DNA of 64,000 bases, from positions 170,945-234,944 of the forward strand of contig NZ_JAGSHT010000018.1 of assembly GCF_019947135.1 (NCBI RefSeq), given 5' to 3'. A program made the translations under genes and the position numbers. The stretch comes from Occultella gossypii (GTDB taxonomy: Bacteria; Actinomycetota; Actinomycetes; Actinomycetales; Beutenbergiaceae). Of the stretch, positions 27,906 through 37,584 are shown piece by piece (within the stretch, counting starts at the first letter, position 1; each line of letters starts with the position of its first letter). The notes beneath the pieces were generated by a model, which was not told where the DNA came from, did no database searches, and saw nothing but the letters and a program-made list of their open reading frames with translations.

Positions 27906-28589
27906 TCAGGGATGCCGGCCGGAGCCGCCGCCGCTGAGGTGTCGGCGTGCGACCGCACGCCGGTTCCACCAGATGCCGCCGCAGATGCTCATCACGACAC
28001 CGACCGCGCCAAGGAAGATCGCGACCGGGATCGCGATCACGGCGAAGACGACCTGGCCGAAACCCTCGTAGTCGCTGGTGGTGGGTTGTATGAGCACGGT
28101 GGCCGCGGAGCCGTCTGCGGTAGCGGGAACCTCGATCCGGTACTCGCCGGGGGCGGTCGGGTCGAAGAGGCCGATGAGGTGGGCGGTCGTGCCGCCCTCG
28201 CTCACCTCGCTGCCGCCATCGGGCACCAGGACCTCGACGGTCTGCCCGGTCGGGGCGTGGACGACGATCTCACCGTCCAGCCCGGGCGCCGGGTCACCCG
28301 TGGGATAGGTGAGGTAGACCCGCTGCCGATCGGTGGTGGTCACCTCCGCCAGCCCTTCACCGGGCGCGTCGACCGCCAGCGTGACGGTCGGCCCCGGGGA
28401 CCCGTTGGTGGACAGCACCGACTGGTTCCACGTGAATGCGAAGACGACGACACACACGATCGCTATCACGATCGCGAGGCAGCCGATCCCGGCGACCGTG
28501 AGGATCTTCGGCCCCTTGGTCGAGGTCTTCACGGTGGGCGCCGGGTAGTGCCCGTGAGCGCCCGGCCCGCCGGCCCCCTGCAGCGTCAT
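27906..28589 (-). CDS. Membrane protein with extracytoplasmic beta domain, paralogue 3
   Basis: 227 residues from ATG 28589. N-terminal cytosolic tail, helix 1 ~26-48 ([24 protein letters not shown]), external domain ([33 protein letters not shown]), helix 2 ~186-208 ending [16 protein letters not shown] seven bases before the ATG gives a leaderless start whose flank (TAGGTTCGGCCC) is nearly identical to that of paralogue 1, evidence of duplication including the promoter. Divergent from tdh. Function unknown. Confidence 0.72.
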   Translation of the reverse strand: MTLQGAGGPGAHGHYPAPTVKTSTKGPKILTVAGIGCLAIVIAIVCVVVFAFTWNQSVLSTNGSPGPTVTLAVDAPGEGLAEVTTTDRQRVYLTYPTGDPAPGLDGEIVVHAPTGQTVEVLVPDGGSEVSEGGTTAHLIGLFDPTAPGEYRIEVPATADGSAATVLIQPTTSDYEGFGQVVFAVIAIPVAIFLGAVGVVMSICGGIWWNRRAVARRHLSGGGSGRHP

Positions 28590-28665
28590 GGGGCCGAACC
28601 TACCGGAGCCCGTTCCCCTGTTACCGTTCCACCATCCGAGACGAGAACCGAAGGGATCGGTGCAG

Positions 28666-29718
28666 ATGAAGGCGCTGCTCAAGGCCGGCCCACACGCGGG
28701 CCTGGACCTGGTCGATGCACCCGAGCCGGAGCCCGGTTCGCGGGACGTGAAGATCCGGGTACTGACCACCGGGATCTGCGGCACCGACCTGCACATCCTG
28801 AACTGGGACACCTGGGCCGCCGGCGCCGTCGCCGCCCCACTGATCCCGGGCCACGAGTTCTACGGCGAGGTGGTCGAGGTCGGTGCCGACGTCCGCGAGG
28901 TCCGCCCGGGTGACCGGGTGTCCGGCGAGGGTCACGTGGTGTGCGGGATCTGTCGCAACTGCCGAGCCGGCCGGCGCCAGCTCTGCATCCACACGGCCAG
29001 CGTCGGGGTCCAGCGCAACGGTGCGTTCGCTCAGTACGTGGTGATCCCCGAGGAGAACGTCTGGGTGCACCCGGGACCCGAGGTGATCGGCCCGGACCTC
29101 GGCGCGATCTTCGACCCGTTCGGCAACGCCGTGCACACAGCCCTGAAGTTCTCGGTGGTCGGCGAGGACGTGCTGATCACCGGCGCCGGGCCGATCGGGC
29201 TGATGGCTGCGGCCGTGGTCAGGCACGTCGGGGCCCGGTACATCGCGATCACCGACGTGTCCGAGCCGCGCCTGGAACTGGCCCGGCACATGGGCGTCGA
29301 CCTGGCCCTCAACGTGGCCACCACGCCGATCGCCGACGCCCAGCGCCAGCTGCGCCTGAAGGAGGGCTTCGACGTCGGCCTGGAGATGTCCGGGCACGCC
29401 GCAGCCCTGCCGGAGATGATCCGGAACATGAACCACGGTGGCCGGATCGCGATGCTCGGGCTGCCGAGCACCCCGATCGACATCGACTGGTCCATCGTGG
29501 TCACGCACATGCTCACGCTCCAGGGCATCTACGGCCGGGAGATGTTCGAGACGTGGAACACGATGGCCGCGATGCTCTCCTCGAGCCCGCGGCTGCACAA
29601 CGCGATCTCCAGCGTGATCACCGACCGGCTGCCCGCGACCCGGTGGGAGCACGGCTTCGAGGTCGCCGCCGGCGGCACCTCGGGCAAGGTCGTGCTCGAC
29701 TGGACCGTGTTCGACTAG
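28666..29718 (+). CDS. tdh: L-threonine 3-dehydrogenase
   Basis: 350 residues from ATG 28666 (AAGGGA upstream). Zinc MDR dehydrogenase: catalytic Cys in [22 protein letters not shown], four structural Cys in [15 protein letters not shown], and NAD loop GAGPIGLMA. The NWD motif and the following kbl gene mark it as threonine dehydrogenase. It oxidises L-threonine to 2-amino-3-oxobutanoate with NAD. First gene of a two-gene operon (44 bp gap). Confidence 0.95.
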   Translation: MKALLKAGPHAGLDLVDAPEPEPGSRDVKIRVLTTGICGTDLHILNWDTWAAGAVAAPLIPGHEFYGEVVEVGADVREVRPGDRVSGEGHVVCGICRNCRAGRRQLCIHTASVGVQRNGAFAQYVVIPEENVWVHPGPEVIGPDLGAIFDPFGNAVHTALKFSVVGEDVLITGAGPIGLMAAAVVRHVGARYIAITDVSEPRLELARHMGVDLALNVATTPIADAQRQLRLKEGFDVGLEMSGHAAALPEMIRNMNHGGRIAMLGLPSTPIDIDWSIVVTHMLTLQGIYGREMFETWNTMAAMLSSSPRLHNAISSVITDRLPATRWEHGFEVAAGGTSGKVVLDWTVFD

Positions 29719-29762
29719 GCACGTCGGACACCCGCACAGACACCTTCCAGGTAGGAGGCACC

Positions 29763-30968
29763 ATGTTCACGTTCTCCAGCGATCTGACCGGCGAGCTCGC
29801 CGAGCTCCGCGAGGCCGGCCTGTACAAGCAGGAGCGGGAGATCACCAGCCCGCAGTCCGCGCACATCAGCGCCGCGGCCGGCGGACCCCCGCGTGACGTG
29901 CTGAACTTCTGCGCGAACAACTACCTGGGCCTGGCCGACCACCCGGAGATCATCGCCGCCGCGAAGCAGGCACTGGACGATCGCGGCTTCGGGATGGCGT
30001 CCGTGCGGTTCATCTGCGGCACCCAGGACACCCACCTCACCCTGGAGCGCCGGGTCTCGGAGTTCCTCGGCACCGACGCCACAATCCTGTTCTCATCCTG
30101 CTTCGACGCCAACGGCGGCGTGTTCGAGTCCCTCTTCGGGCCACAGGACGCGATCATCTCCGATGAGCTGAACCACGCCTCGATCATCGACGGGATCCGC
30201 CTGTCCAAGGCGGTCCGGTACCGCTACCGCAACCGTGACATGGCCGACCTCGAGGCCCAGCTCCGGGCGGCCAGGGCCCAGGGTGACGGCGGGGCACGCC
30301 GGACCATCATCGTCACCGACGGCGTGTTCTCCATGGATGGTTACCTCGCCCCGCTCGCCGCGATCTGCGACCTCGCCGACGCCTACGGCGCGCTGGTCAT
30401 GGTCGACGACTCCCACGCCGTCGGGTTCATGGGCGCCACCGGCGCCGGCACCCCCGAGCACGCGGGCGTCGGGAGCCGGATCGACATCTACACCGGCACG
30501 TTCGGCAAGGCCCTCGGCGGCGCGTCCGGCGGGTACGTCTCCGGCCGCGCCGAGATCGTGGACCTGCTCCGCCAGCGCGCGCGCCCGTACCTGTTCTCGA
30601 ACTCGCTGGCGCCGTCGATCGTGGCCGCGACGCTGCGCGCGCTGGACCTGGTGGCCGGCAGCGCGGACCTGCGGACGCGCCTGTTCGCCAACGCCGAGGC
30701 GTTCCGGCGCCGGATGACCGAGGAGGGCTTCGACCTGCTCGACGGCGAGCACCCGATCGTGCCGGTGATGTTCGGCGATGCCGTGCTCGCCTCCCGGGTC
30801 GCCGCGCTGATGCTCGACCACGGCGTCTACGTCACCGCGTTCAGCTTCCCGGTGGTACCGCGCGAGAAGGCCCGGATCCGCGTCCAGCTGTCCGCGGCAC
30901 ACAGCCCCGAGGACGTGGAGACCTGTGTGGCCGCGTTCGTGGCCGCCCGCGCCGCCGCCACTGCCTGA
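29763..30968 (+). CDS. kbl: Glycine C-acetyltransferase (2-amino-3-ketobutyrate CoA ligase)
   Basis: 401 residues from ATG 29763 (AGGAGG eight bases upstream). Fold-type I PLP enzyme of the alpha-oxoamine synthase family: [39 protein letters not shown] and the PLP Lys in [14 protein letters not shown]. It cleaves the Tdh product with CoA to glycine and acetyl-CoA, completing threonine breakdown. Convergent with the sigma gene (18 bp). Confidence 0.96.
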   Translation: MFTFSSDLTGELAELREAGLYKQEREITSPQSAHISAAAGGPPRDVLNFCANNYLGLADHPEIIAAAKQALDDRGFGMASVRFICGTQDTHLTLERRVSEFLGTDATILFSSCFDANGGVFESLFGPQDAIISDELNHASIIDGIRLSKAVRYRYRNRDMADLEAQLRAARAQGDGGARRTIIVTDGVFSMDGYLAPLAAICDLADAYGALVMVDDSHAVGFMGATGAGTPEHAGVGSRIDIYTGTFGKALGGASGGYVSGRAEIVDLLRQRARPYLFSNSLAPSIVAATLRALDLVAGSADLRTRLFANAEAFRRRMTEEGFDLLDGEHPIVPVMFGDAVLASRVAALMLDHGVYVTAFSFPVVPREKARIRVQLSAAHSPEDVETCVAAFVAARAAATA

Positions 30969-30985
30969 GCCCCGGCCCCCGGCGG

Positions 30986-32299
30986 TCAGATCAGGCGGTG
31001 GGCGCGTGCGTTCAGGTACCGCTGCTCGGGCACGCTCGTGCTCATCCGGGCCGCCGTGAGGTACTCCTCGCGCGCCGCCCGGCGGTCCCCGACCATCTCC
31101 AGCAGGTGCGCGCGCACCGCGTGGATCCGGTGGCCGCGCCGGAGGGCGGGATCATCCCGCAGCGGCTCGAGCACCTCAAGTCCCGCGGCCGGGTCGTGCG
31201 CCATCCCGACGGCGACGGCCAGATTCAGCCGGACCGTCGGGCCGGGCGCGATCCCGTCGAGCATCCGGTAGAGGATCACAATCTGCAGCCAGTCCGTGTC
31301 CGCCCACGTGGGCGCCTCGGCGTGCACGGCGGCGATCGCGGCCTGGAGCTGGTAGGGCCCCACGGTGGCGTGTGGCAGCACGACCTCCAGGATCGACGTC
31401 GCCTCGGCGATCATGGTGCGGTCCCACCGGGACCTGTCCTGGTGTTCGAGCGGCACCAGGTCGCCGCCGGCGTCGACGCGCGTGGCCGCCCGGGACTGCG
31501 TGAGCAGCATCAGCGCGAGCAACCCGGCAGTTTCGGCGTGGTCGGGGACCACGGCGCGCAGCTCGCGAGTGAGCCGGATCGCCTCGCTCGCGAGCGCGAC
31601 GTCCATGAGCCGCTCGCCCGAGCTGGCGGTGTAGCCCTCGTTGAAGATCAGGTAGAGCACCTGCCCGACGGCGGTGAGGCGGTCCGGCAGGTCGCTCGCC
31701 GTGGGTGCGGCGAACCGCGCGCCCGCCGCCGCGAGCGTCGCCTTCGCGCGGCTGATGCGTTGGCCCATGGTGGCCGACGGAACCAGGAACGCCGAGGCGA
31801 TCTGGTCGGTGGTGAGCCCGCCGACGGCCCGCAGGGTGAGCGCGGCCTGCGCCGTGGGGGTCAGGGCCGGGTGCGCGCAGAGCAGGAGCAGGTGGAGGGT
31901 CTCGGGATCGTGACCCTCCGGACCGGTCCCACCCGCCTGGTCGTCCTCCGCCGTCCCGGCGCCGAGTGCGATCCCGGCAACGGGGCCGGTCATCTCCTGA
32001 TCGGCGGCCGGAGCGTGTTCGGTGTCGACACGGTCCCGGACGGCCGCGCGCATCTCGCGCGCCGTGCGGGCGGTCTCGGACCGGTGGGCGTCGATCAGCC
32101 GCCGGGAGGCGACCCGCAGCAGCCAGCCACGCGGGCTGTCGGGCCCCGCCCCGGGCTGCCACTGTTGCGACGCCGCCAGGAGGGCCTCCTGGACGGCATC
32201 CTCGCAGGCCGCGAAGTCGCCGTAGCGGCGTACCAGCGCCCCGAGGACGTGCGGCACCTCGCGGCGCCACACGTCCTCGAACGGCTCACTGATCGTCAC
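30986..32299 (-). CDS. ECF42-type sigma factor with C-terminal TPR-like extension
   Basis: 437 residues, about twice a normal ECF. Region 2 at ~10-80 (YGDFAACEDAVQEALLAA; SPRGWLLRVASRRLIDAHR), region 4 at ~150-205 (GGLTTDQIASAFLVPSATMGQRISRAKATL). A long helical extension follows (DRLTAVGQVLYLIFNEGYTASSGERLMDVALASEAIRL...). This architecture plus a YCII/DGPF gene immediately upstream defines the ECF42 group, which has no anti-sigma factor and needs its extension for activity. It overlaps the YCII gene by 14 nt. Confidence 0.92.
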   Translation of the reverse strand: MTISEPFEDVWRREVPHVLGALVRRYGDFAACEDAVQEALLAASQQWQPGAGPDSPRGWLLRVASRRLIDAHRSETARTAREMRAAVRDRVDTEHAPAADQEMTGPVAGIALGAGTAEDDQAGGTGPEGHDPETLHLLLLCAHPALTPTAQAALTLRAVGGLTTDQIASAFLVPSATMGQRISRAKATLAAAGARFAAPTASDLPDRLTAVGQVLYLIFNEGYTASSGERLMDVALASEAIRLTRELRAVVPDHAETAGLLALMLLTQSRAATRVDAGGDLVPLEHQDRSRWDRTMIAEATSILEVVLPHATVGPYQLQAAIAAVHAEAPTWADTDWLQIVILYRMLDGIAPGPTVRLNLAVAVGMAHDPAAGLEVLEPLRDDPALRRGHRIHAVRAHLLEMVGDRRAAREEYLTAARMSTSVPEQRYLNARAHRLI

Positions 32300-32678
32300 C
32301 GCCGGGCCACATCGCGGGCCGCAGTTCGACGGTCTCGCCTGGGCCGGAGAACTTCGAGGTGATCTCCTCGGCCCGGGCCTGGTCCACCACGTCGATCAGG
32401 AAGAACCCGGCGAGGTGCTCCTTGAACTCCGAGTACGGGCCGTCGGTGACGACCGGGGCCCCCGCGTTCCACCGGAACAGGCGGGACGTGCTCGGATCGC
32501 CCAGCGCCTCGCCCGTGACGAGTTCGCCCGACTCCTGCATCTCGGTGAGGACGGCCTCGAACTCGGCGTTCTGCTGCTCGCGCTGCGCGGCCGGCTGAGC
32601 CTGGCTCTCGGCGATGAAGTCACCGGTCGGGTGACCCCACGGCTGCGGGTTCGAGTGGATCAGGATGACGTACTTCAT
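32286..32678 (-). CDS. YCII/DGPF-domain protein of an ECF42 pair
   Basis: 130 residues. YCII-related fold with the signature VTDGPYSEFKEHLAGFFLIDV and an N-terminal MKYVILIHSNPQPWG. DGPF proteins are the usual targets and neighbours of ECF42 sigma factors; their chemistry is not known. AAGGAG precedes the ATG. I could not find a convincing ECF42 -35 in the 70-bp upstream gap. Confidence 0.9.
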   Translation of the reverse strand: MKYVILIHSNPQPWGHPTGDFIAESQAQPAAQREQQNAEFEAVLTEMQESGELVTGEALGDPSTSRLFRWNAGAPVVTDGPYSEFKEHLAGFFLIDVVDQARAEEITSKFSGPGETVELRPAMWPGGDDQ

Positions 32679-32748
32679 GACTTCTCCTTCTCATCGGGGC
32701 CTCGGTGCGGGCCCGTCACAGGAGACGTCGGAGCCGCGATCAGTATTT

Positions 32749-33657
32749 CTACACCCGGCCGGCGGGCGTGAAGTCCGTCGAGCCGGCGAACTCCGGGCGC
32801 GGCCTCGGTGCGGAGAACGGCTCCTCGAGGGTGTTCTCCACGGAGTTGTACACGATGAACACGTTCGAGCGCGGCGTCGGCGTGACGTTGCCGTTGGAGG
32901 CATGCATGCAGTTGCTGTCGAACATCACGGCACCGCCGGCCTTCCCCTCGAGCACGTCGATCCCGTAGCGGTCGTAGAAGTCCCGCAGGACCTCCTTGCT
33001 CGGGGTGCCGGCCCCCTGCATGACCAGGGACTTCCGGTAGTTGTCCTCCGGGGTGGCGCCGTCACAGGAGATGTACTCCCGGTGCGACCCGGGCATGATC
33101 ATCAGCGGGCCGTTGTAGGAGTGGTTGTCAGTCATCGAGATCGAGATGCTCACGGCGCGCATCCGCGGCATGCCGTCCTCGGCGTGCCAGGTCTCGAAGT
33201 CCGAGTGCCACATGAACTCCTTGCCCTCGAAGCCCGGCTTGAAGTTCACGCGCGACTGGTGGATGTAGACGTCCGACCCGAGCAACTGGCGGGCTCGGTC
33301 CACCACGCGGGGGTCGTTGGCGATCTTCGCGAACACCGGACTGATCCGGTGGACGTCGAAGATCGAGCGAACCTCCTGGCTGCTCGCCTCGATGACGCAC
33401 CGCTCGTCGGCCCGGACGTCGGGGTCGCTCGAGAGCCGCTCGAGCTCACGATGGAACGCGGCGACCTCGTCCGCCCCGACCAGCTGGTCGATCGACAGGT
33501 ACCCCTTGGTGTCGAAACCGTCGAGGGTCGCCTGGTCCATCGGACCCGTGGCGGCCGTCCCCCAGACCACCGGGGCTCCTCGGGGTATGACCTTGACCTC
33601 ACCGTTGTTCCGGGTGGGGTAGGCGTCGATTCTGTTCTGCACGTCTGCGGCAGTCAT
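32749..33657 (-). CDS. ectD: Ectoine hydroxylase
   Basis: 302 residues from ATG 33657 (AGGAG seven bases upstream). Carries the diagnostic EctD stretch beginning WHSDFETWHAEDGMPRMRA. Iron ligands are His151, Asp153 and His252 (MHASNGN). It is a 2-oxoglutarate/Fe(II) dioxygenase converting ectoine to 5-hydroxyectoine, a compatible solute for osmotic and heat stress. No ectA, ectB or ectC adjoins it here; ectoine must be made from genes elsewhere or imported. Confidence 0.95.
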   Translation of the reverse strand: MTAADVQNRIDAYPTRNNGEVKVIPRGAPVVWGTAATGPMDQATLDGFDTKGYLSIDQLVGADEVAAFHRELERLSSDPDVRADERCVIEASSQEVRSIFDVHRISPVFAKIANDPRVVDRARQLLGSDVYIHQSRVNFKPGFEGKEFMWHSDFETWHAEDGMPRMRAVSISISMTDNHSYNGPLMIMPGSHREYISCDGATPEDNYRKSLVMQGAGTPSKEVLRDFYDRYGIDVLEGKAGGAVMFDSNCMHASNGNVTPTPRSNVFIVYNSVENTLEEPFSAPRPRPEFAGSTDFTPAGRV

Positions 33658-33812
33658 CGGTCTTCTCCTATCCGTTGAGTTGTCATAGCGGCTCGCACCG
33701 CCCGGGCGCCGGGCGAACTGCCCGCCCGGCACCCACCCCACCCTCACCCGGGAGCCGCGCCCGACGCAAGGCCGTCACACGCGCTCGGCCGAGCGCCGCC
33801 GTCGGGCAGTTC

Positions 33813-34022
33813 TCAGTCGTCGAGGACGAACGTGACCTCGAGCACGACCTGCCACGCCGTCACCACACCGTCGGTGAGCTCGACCTTCTGGTCCTTGACC
33901 CAGGCTCCGGAGACGTTGCGCAGGGTCTTCGCGGAACGCTCCACGCCCGCCTTCACGGCGTCATCGAAGCTGGTGTCCGAGCGGGCGGTGATCGTGGTGA
34001 CCCGTGCGACAGATGCGGTCAT
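33813..34022 (-). CDS. Dodecin family flavin-binding protein
   Basis: 69 residues, full length for a dodecin. Pattern: RVTTITARSDTSFDDAVKAGVERSAKTLRNVSGAWVKDQKVEL, then a beta strand pair. The conserved Trp (GAWVKDQ) stacks on flavin. Dodecins form hollow dodecamers that store or buffer FMN/FAD. The single gene has no operon partners. Confidence 0.93.
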   Translation of the reverse strand: MTASVARVTTITARSDTSFDDAVKAGVERSAKTLRNVSGAWVKDQKVELTDGVVTAWQVVLEVTFVLDD

Positions 34023-34137
34023 GTTCGTCCTCCTCGTTGAAGTCGATCCGCTGCCGATGCAGCCCTGCCATGGTGGACCGGTCGCGGGGGCCCCGCAACA
34101 GCACGGACCCCTGGCCAGTCGCGGCTCGGCCGCGGGA

Positions 34138-34548
34138 TCAGGTGCGGATCAGGTGCGCCCACGGGTCGGGCCGTTCGAGGTCGCCGCGAAGCACGCAGAA
34201 CTCGTTGCCCTCCGGGTCCGCCAGGGTGAACCAGCCCTTACCCTCGGCGACGCGCCGGTCCGCGACCACGGTGGCGCCCAGACCGAGGAGCCTGGCGACC
34301 TCGTCGTCGCGGGTCAGGTCGGTCGGGACGAGGTCGAGGTGCAGGCGGTTCTTCACACTCTTGCCCTCGGGAACCTCGATGAACAGGATCTTGGTGCGGC
34401 CGTCGGGCGAGACGATCAGGCATTCCTCGTCGCCGGGCTCGTCCGGGTCGTCGGGGTCCCCCGTGTAGCCGAGGACCTGGGCCCAGAACGCGGCCTGTGC
34501 GTACGCGTCGCGCGCGTCGACGCTGGTGTGGGACAGACGTGAGGTCAT
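34138..34548 (-). CDS. VOC/glyoxalase-like protein
   Basis: 136 residues from ATG 34548. Single vicinal-oxygen-chelate module: LSHTSVDARDAYAQAAFWAQVLGY, then NRLHLDLVPTDLTRDDEVARLLGLGATVV and GWFTLADPEGNEFCVLR. It belongs to the actinobacterial subgroup annotated as glyoxalase-like; substrate unknown. CATCGT seven bases before the ATG suggests a leaderless start; in-frame sequence up to 34899 is antisense to the peptidase gene. Confidence 0.85.
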   Translation of the reverse strand: MTSRLSHTSVDARDAYAQAAFWAQVLGYTGDPDDPDEPGDEECLIVSPDGRTKILFIEVPEGKSVKNRLHLDLVPTDLTRDDEVARLLGLGATVVADRRVAEGKGWFTLADPEGNEFCVLRGDLERPDPWAHLIRT

Positions 34549-34637
34549 GGCGACCACGATGGTCGACCCGGCCCCCGCCGTCGAGGCTTTTGCCGGGTTA
34601 GGGTTCTTTGGCACACCTACGAACGGAAGGAACGCGC

Positions 34638-36668
34638 GTGAGCCACGAGGACCCGTACGCCTGGCTGGAGGACGTCGAGGGCGAGCAGCAACTCGACTGG
34701 GTCCGCGCCCGCAACTCCGAACAGGCCGCCACCCTGGCCGGCACACCCGAGTTCGCAGCCATGAAGGCACGCACGCTCGGGATCCTCGACTCCGAGGAGA
34801 AGATCCCGGACGTCTCCAAGATCGGGGACTTCTACTACAACTTCTGGAGGGACGCCGACCACGAGCGCGGCCTGTGGCGGCGCACCACGCTGGAGTCATA
34901 CCGCACCGCCGAACCGGAGTGGGAGACCGTCCTCGACCTGGACGCGCTCAACGAGGCCGAGGGCGAGAACTGGGTCTGGCACGGCGCGAGTGTGCTCCGC
35001 GGCGACGAGGAGTACCGGCTCGCGATCATCGACCTGTCCCGCGGCGGCGCGGACGCCGACGTCTCCCGCGAGTTCGATCTGCAGACGAGGTCCTTCGTGG
35101 AGGGCGGGTTCTTCCGGCCCGAGTCCAAGGGCGGGACGTCCTGGATCGACGCGGACACCCTGTTCGTGTTCACCGACTTCGGCGAGGGCACGATGACCCC
35201 GTCGGGCTACCCGCGGATCGCCAAGCGCTGGCACCGCGGCACCCCGCTCGAGGCGGCGGAGACCGTGTACGAGGGCGCCGCGGAGGACATGTACATCGCC
35301 GCGTACCACGACTCCACGCCGGGGTTCGAGCGGGACTTCGTGAGCCGTTCCATCGCGTTCTACAACAGCGAGCTGTACCTGCTCGGCGCGGGCGACGAGC
35401 TCACCCGCATCGACGTACCGAACTCCGCCGAACCGGACATCAAGCGGGAGTGGCTGACCGTGGAGCTGCGTGAGGAGTGGACGCCCGCAAACGTCACCTA
35501 CCCGGCCGGTGCCCTGCTCGCGATCCGGCTCGAGGAGTTCCTCGCCGGCTCGCGTGACCTGCAGGCGCTCTACACCCCCACCGAGACGAGCTCTCTCGCC
35601 TCGGCCACGTGGACCCGCTCGCACCTCGTCCTGAACATCCTCGAGGACGTCAAGAACCGCCTCGAGGTGTTGACGCCGACGGCGCACGGCACCTTCGAGC
35701 GGTCGGCGTTCGTGGGTGCGGCCCAGGTCGGCACGGTCGCCGTCGGCGCCGTCGACTCGCGGCTCTCGGACGCCGTCTGGCTGTACGCGACCGACTTCCT
35801 GTCCCCCACCACCCTCTCGATCGCGGAGATCGGTTCGGCCCCTGAGCCGCTGAAGTCGATGCCGGTCTTCTTCGACGCCGCCGGCCTCGTCGCCGAGCAG
35901 CACTTCGTCACCTCCGACGACGGCACCCGGGTCCCGTACTTCCTCATCCACCGCGAGGACCTCGCCTTCGACGGCACCGCGCCCACCCTGCTGTACGGGT
36001 ACGGCGGGTTCGAGATCTCGCTGACCCCCACCTACTCCGGGGTGCTCGGCAGTGCCTGGCTGGAGCAGGGCGGGGTGTACGCGCTCGCGAACATCCGGGG
36101 TGGCGGCGAGTACGGCCCGCGCTGGCACCAGCTTGCGCTGAAGGAGAACCGGCACCGGGCGTACGAGGACATGGCCGCAGTCGCCAAGGACCTCGTGGAG
36201 CGGGGCATCACCGCCAGCGCGCACCTGGGGGTGCAGGGCGGTTCGAACGGTGGGTTGCTCACCGGGAACATGCTCACCCAGTACCCGGACCTGTTCGGGG
36301 CGGTGGTGATCCAGGTGCCGCTGCTGGACATGAAGCGGTACTCGCACCTGCTCGCCGGCGCGTCCTGGATGGCCGAGTACGGCGATCCGGACGACCCGGC
36401 GCAGTGGGAGTACATCCAGCACTTCTCGCCCTATCACCTGTTCGACGCCGACGCCGACTACCCGCCGGTCCTGTTCACCACGTCCACGCGGGACGACCGG
36501 GTGCACCCTGGGCACGCGCGGAAGATGGCTGCGCAGATGATCGCGGCCGGCAAGGACGTCACCTACTACGAGAACATCGAGGGCGGTCACGGCGGGGCCG
36601 CGACGAACGGGCAGCAGGCGCACATGACGTCGCTCGCGTACCGGTTCCTGTCCGAGCGCCTCACCTGA
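34638..36668 (+). CDS. Prolyl oligopeptidase (S9A family)
   Basis: 676 residues from GTG 34638 (SHEDPYAWLEDVEG), with GAAGGA seven bases upstream; the TTG at 34608 lacks support. A beta-propeller (~60-410) caps a C-terminal alpha/beta hydrolase domain with nucleophile Ser in VQGGSNGGLL, Asp in STRDDRVHPGHA and His in EGGHGGAA. No signal peptide, so cytoplasmic. It cuts short proline-containing peptides. The APH-like gene begins 3 bp after its stop. Confidence 0.95.
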   Translation: MSHEDPYAWLEDVEGEQQLDWVRARNSEQAATLAGTPEFAAMKARTLGILDSEEKIPDVSKIGDFYYNFWRDADHERGLWRRTTLESYRTAEPEWETVLDLDALNEAEGENWVWHGASVLRGDEEYRLAIIDLSRGGADADVSREFDLQTRSFVEGGFFRPESKGGTSWIDADTLFVFTDFGEGTMTPSGYPRIAKRWHRGTPLEAAETVYEGAAEDMYIAAYHDSTPGFERDFVSRSIAFYNSELYLLGAGDELTRIDVPNSAEPDIKREWLTVELREEWTPANVTYPAGALLAIRLEEFLAGSRDLQALYTPTETSSLASATWTRSHLVLNILEDVKNRLEVLTPTAHGTFERSAFVGAAQVGTVAVGAVDSRLSDAVWLYATDFLSPTTLSIAEIGSAPEPLKSMPVFFDAAGLVAEQHFVTSDDGTRVPYFLIHREDLAFDGTAPTLLYGYGGFEISLTPTYSGVLGSAWLEQGGVYALANIRGGGEYGPRWHQLALKENRHRAYEDMAAVAKDLVERGITASAHLGVQGGSNGGLLTGNMLTQYPDLFGAVVIQVPLLDMKRYSHLLAGASWMAEYGDPDDPAQWEYIQHFSPYHLFDADADYPPVLFTTSTRDDRVHPGHARKMAAQMIAAGKDVTYYENIEGGHGGAATNGQQAHMTSLAYRFLSERLT

Positions 36669-36671
36669 ACC

Positions 36672-37577
36672 ATGCCGGAACCCGACGGTGTCGCCCCAGC
36701 GGTCTCCTCGCTGCGGTCGATGCCGCGGTTCTGGAACCGCGAGCCGCCGCTGGTGCAGTGGCTCGACGAGTTGCCGCGTCTGGTCGCGCAGGCGTGCACG
36801 GCGTGGGGTCTGGAACCCGACGGCGGTGCTCGCCATGGGTCGAACGCGCTCGCCGTGCCGGTGCACCGGGGCGGCGAGCAACTCATCCTGCGGCTCGCGC
36901 CGCCGGGTGACGACGTCGCCGCCGAGGTCCGGGCGCTGACGTTCTGGGACGGACGCGGTGTGGTCCGCCTGTTCGAGGCGGACGTGCCGCGCCGGGTCAC
37001 GCTCCTGGAGCGGCTCTTCGGAGAGCCGCTCGATTCCGTGCCGCTGGACGAGGCGGCCACCGTGACGGGCGACCTCATGCGCCGCCTCGCGGTCCCGGCG
37101 CCGCCGGATGTGCCGCGCACGGACGAGATCGCGCGGCACCGGGCCACCGAGTTCCCCGGCGAGTGGGACCGGCTCGGACGAGTCGTCGGCGAGGAGTTCC
37201 TGCGCGCGGCGCTCGCCGCGGCCGAGGTGTGCGGGCGGACCGAGGCGAGCACCGCCGTCGACGGGGACCTGCACGGCGCGCAGGTGCACCGCGCCACCCG
37301 GGAGCCGTGGCTCTTGTTCGACCCGGCGCTGCTGCGCGGGGATGCCTGCTACGACCTGGCCCGGGTGCTGTGGACACGGGTGGACGAGATGGACGACGCG
37401 GCCGCGATGCACCGGCACGCCGACCGGGTCATCGCCGCCGCCGGGCTGGAGGCCGAGCGCGCGCAGGCGTGGATCGTGTACCGCTCGTTCGACTACCTGC
37501 TCTGGGGCCTCGCGCACGGTCTCACCGAGGATCCGCCGCGATGCGTACGGCTGCTGGAGGCGTTCGCGCGGGTCTGA
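36672..37577 (+). CDS. Aminoglycoside/hydroxyurea-type phosphotransferase-like protein
   Basis: 301 residues from ATG 36672, directly after the peptidase stop. C-terminal lobe of the APH(6)/hydroxyurea kinase family: the catalytic loop reads AVDGDLHGAQVH, and the metal loop LLFDPALLRGDACYDLARVLW is intact. The usual HGDLHxxN has become DGDLHGAQ, so the first His and the metal-binding Asn are changed to Asp and Gln while the catalytic Asp remains. Resistance or housekeeping function cannot be decided from sequence. Confidence 0.8.
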   Translation: MPEPDGVAPAVSSLRSMPRFWNREPPLVQWLDELPRLVAQACTAWGLEPDGGARHGSNALAVPVHRGGEQLILRLAPPGDDVAAEVRALTFWDGRGVVRLFEADVPRRVTLLERLFGEPLDSVPLDEAATVTGDLMRRLAVPAPPDVPRTDEIARHRATEFPGEWDRLGRVVGEEFLRAALAAAEVCGRTEASTAVDGDLHGAQVHRATREPWLLFDPALLRGDACYDLARVLWTRVDEMDDAAAMHRHADRVIAAAGLEAERAQAWIVYRSFDYLLWGLAHGLTEDPPRCVRLLEAFARV

Positions 37578-37584
37578 GCCCTGC

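Noticed and set aside
32679..32748. ECF42 promoter upstream of the YCII gene
   Set aside because: I could not find a -35 close to the ECF42 pattern (TGTCGA-like) at a sensible distance on the minus strand.
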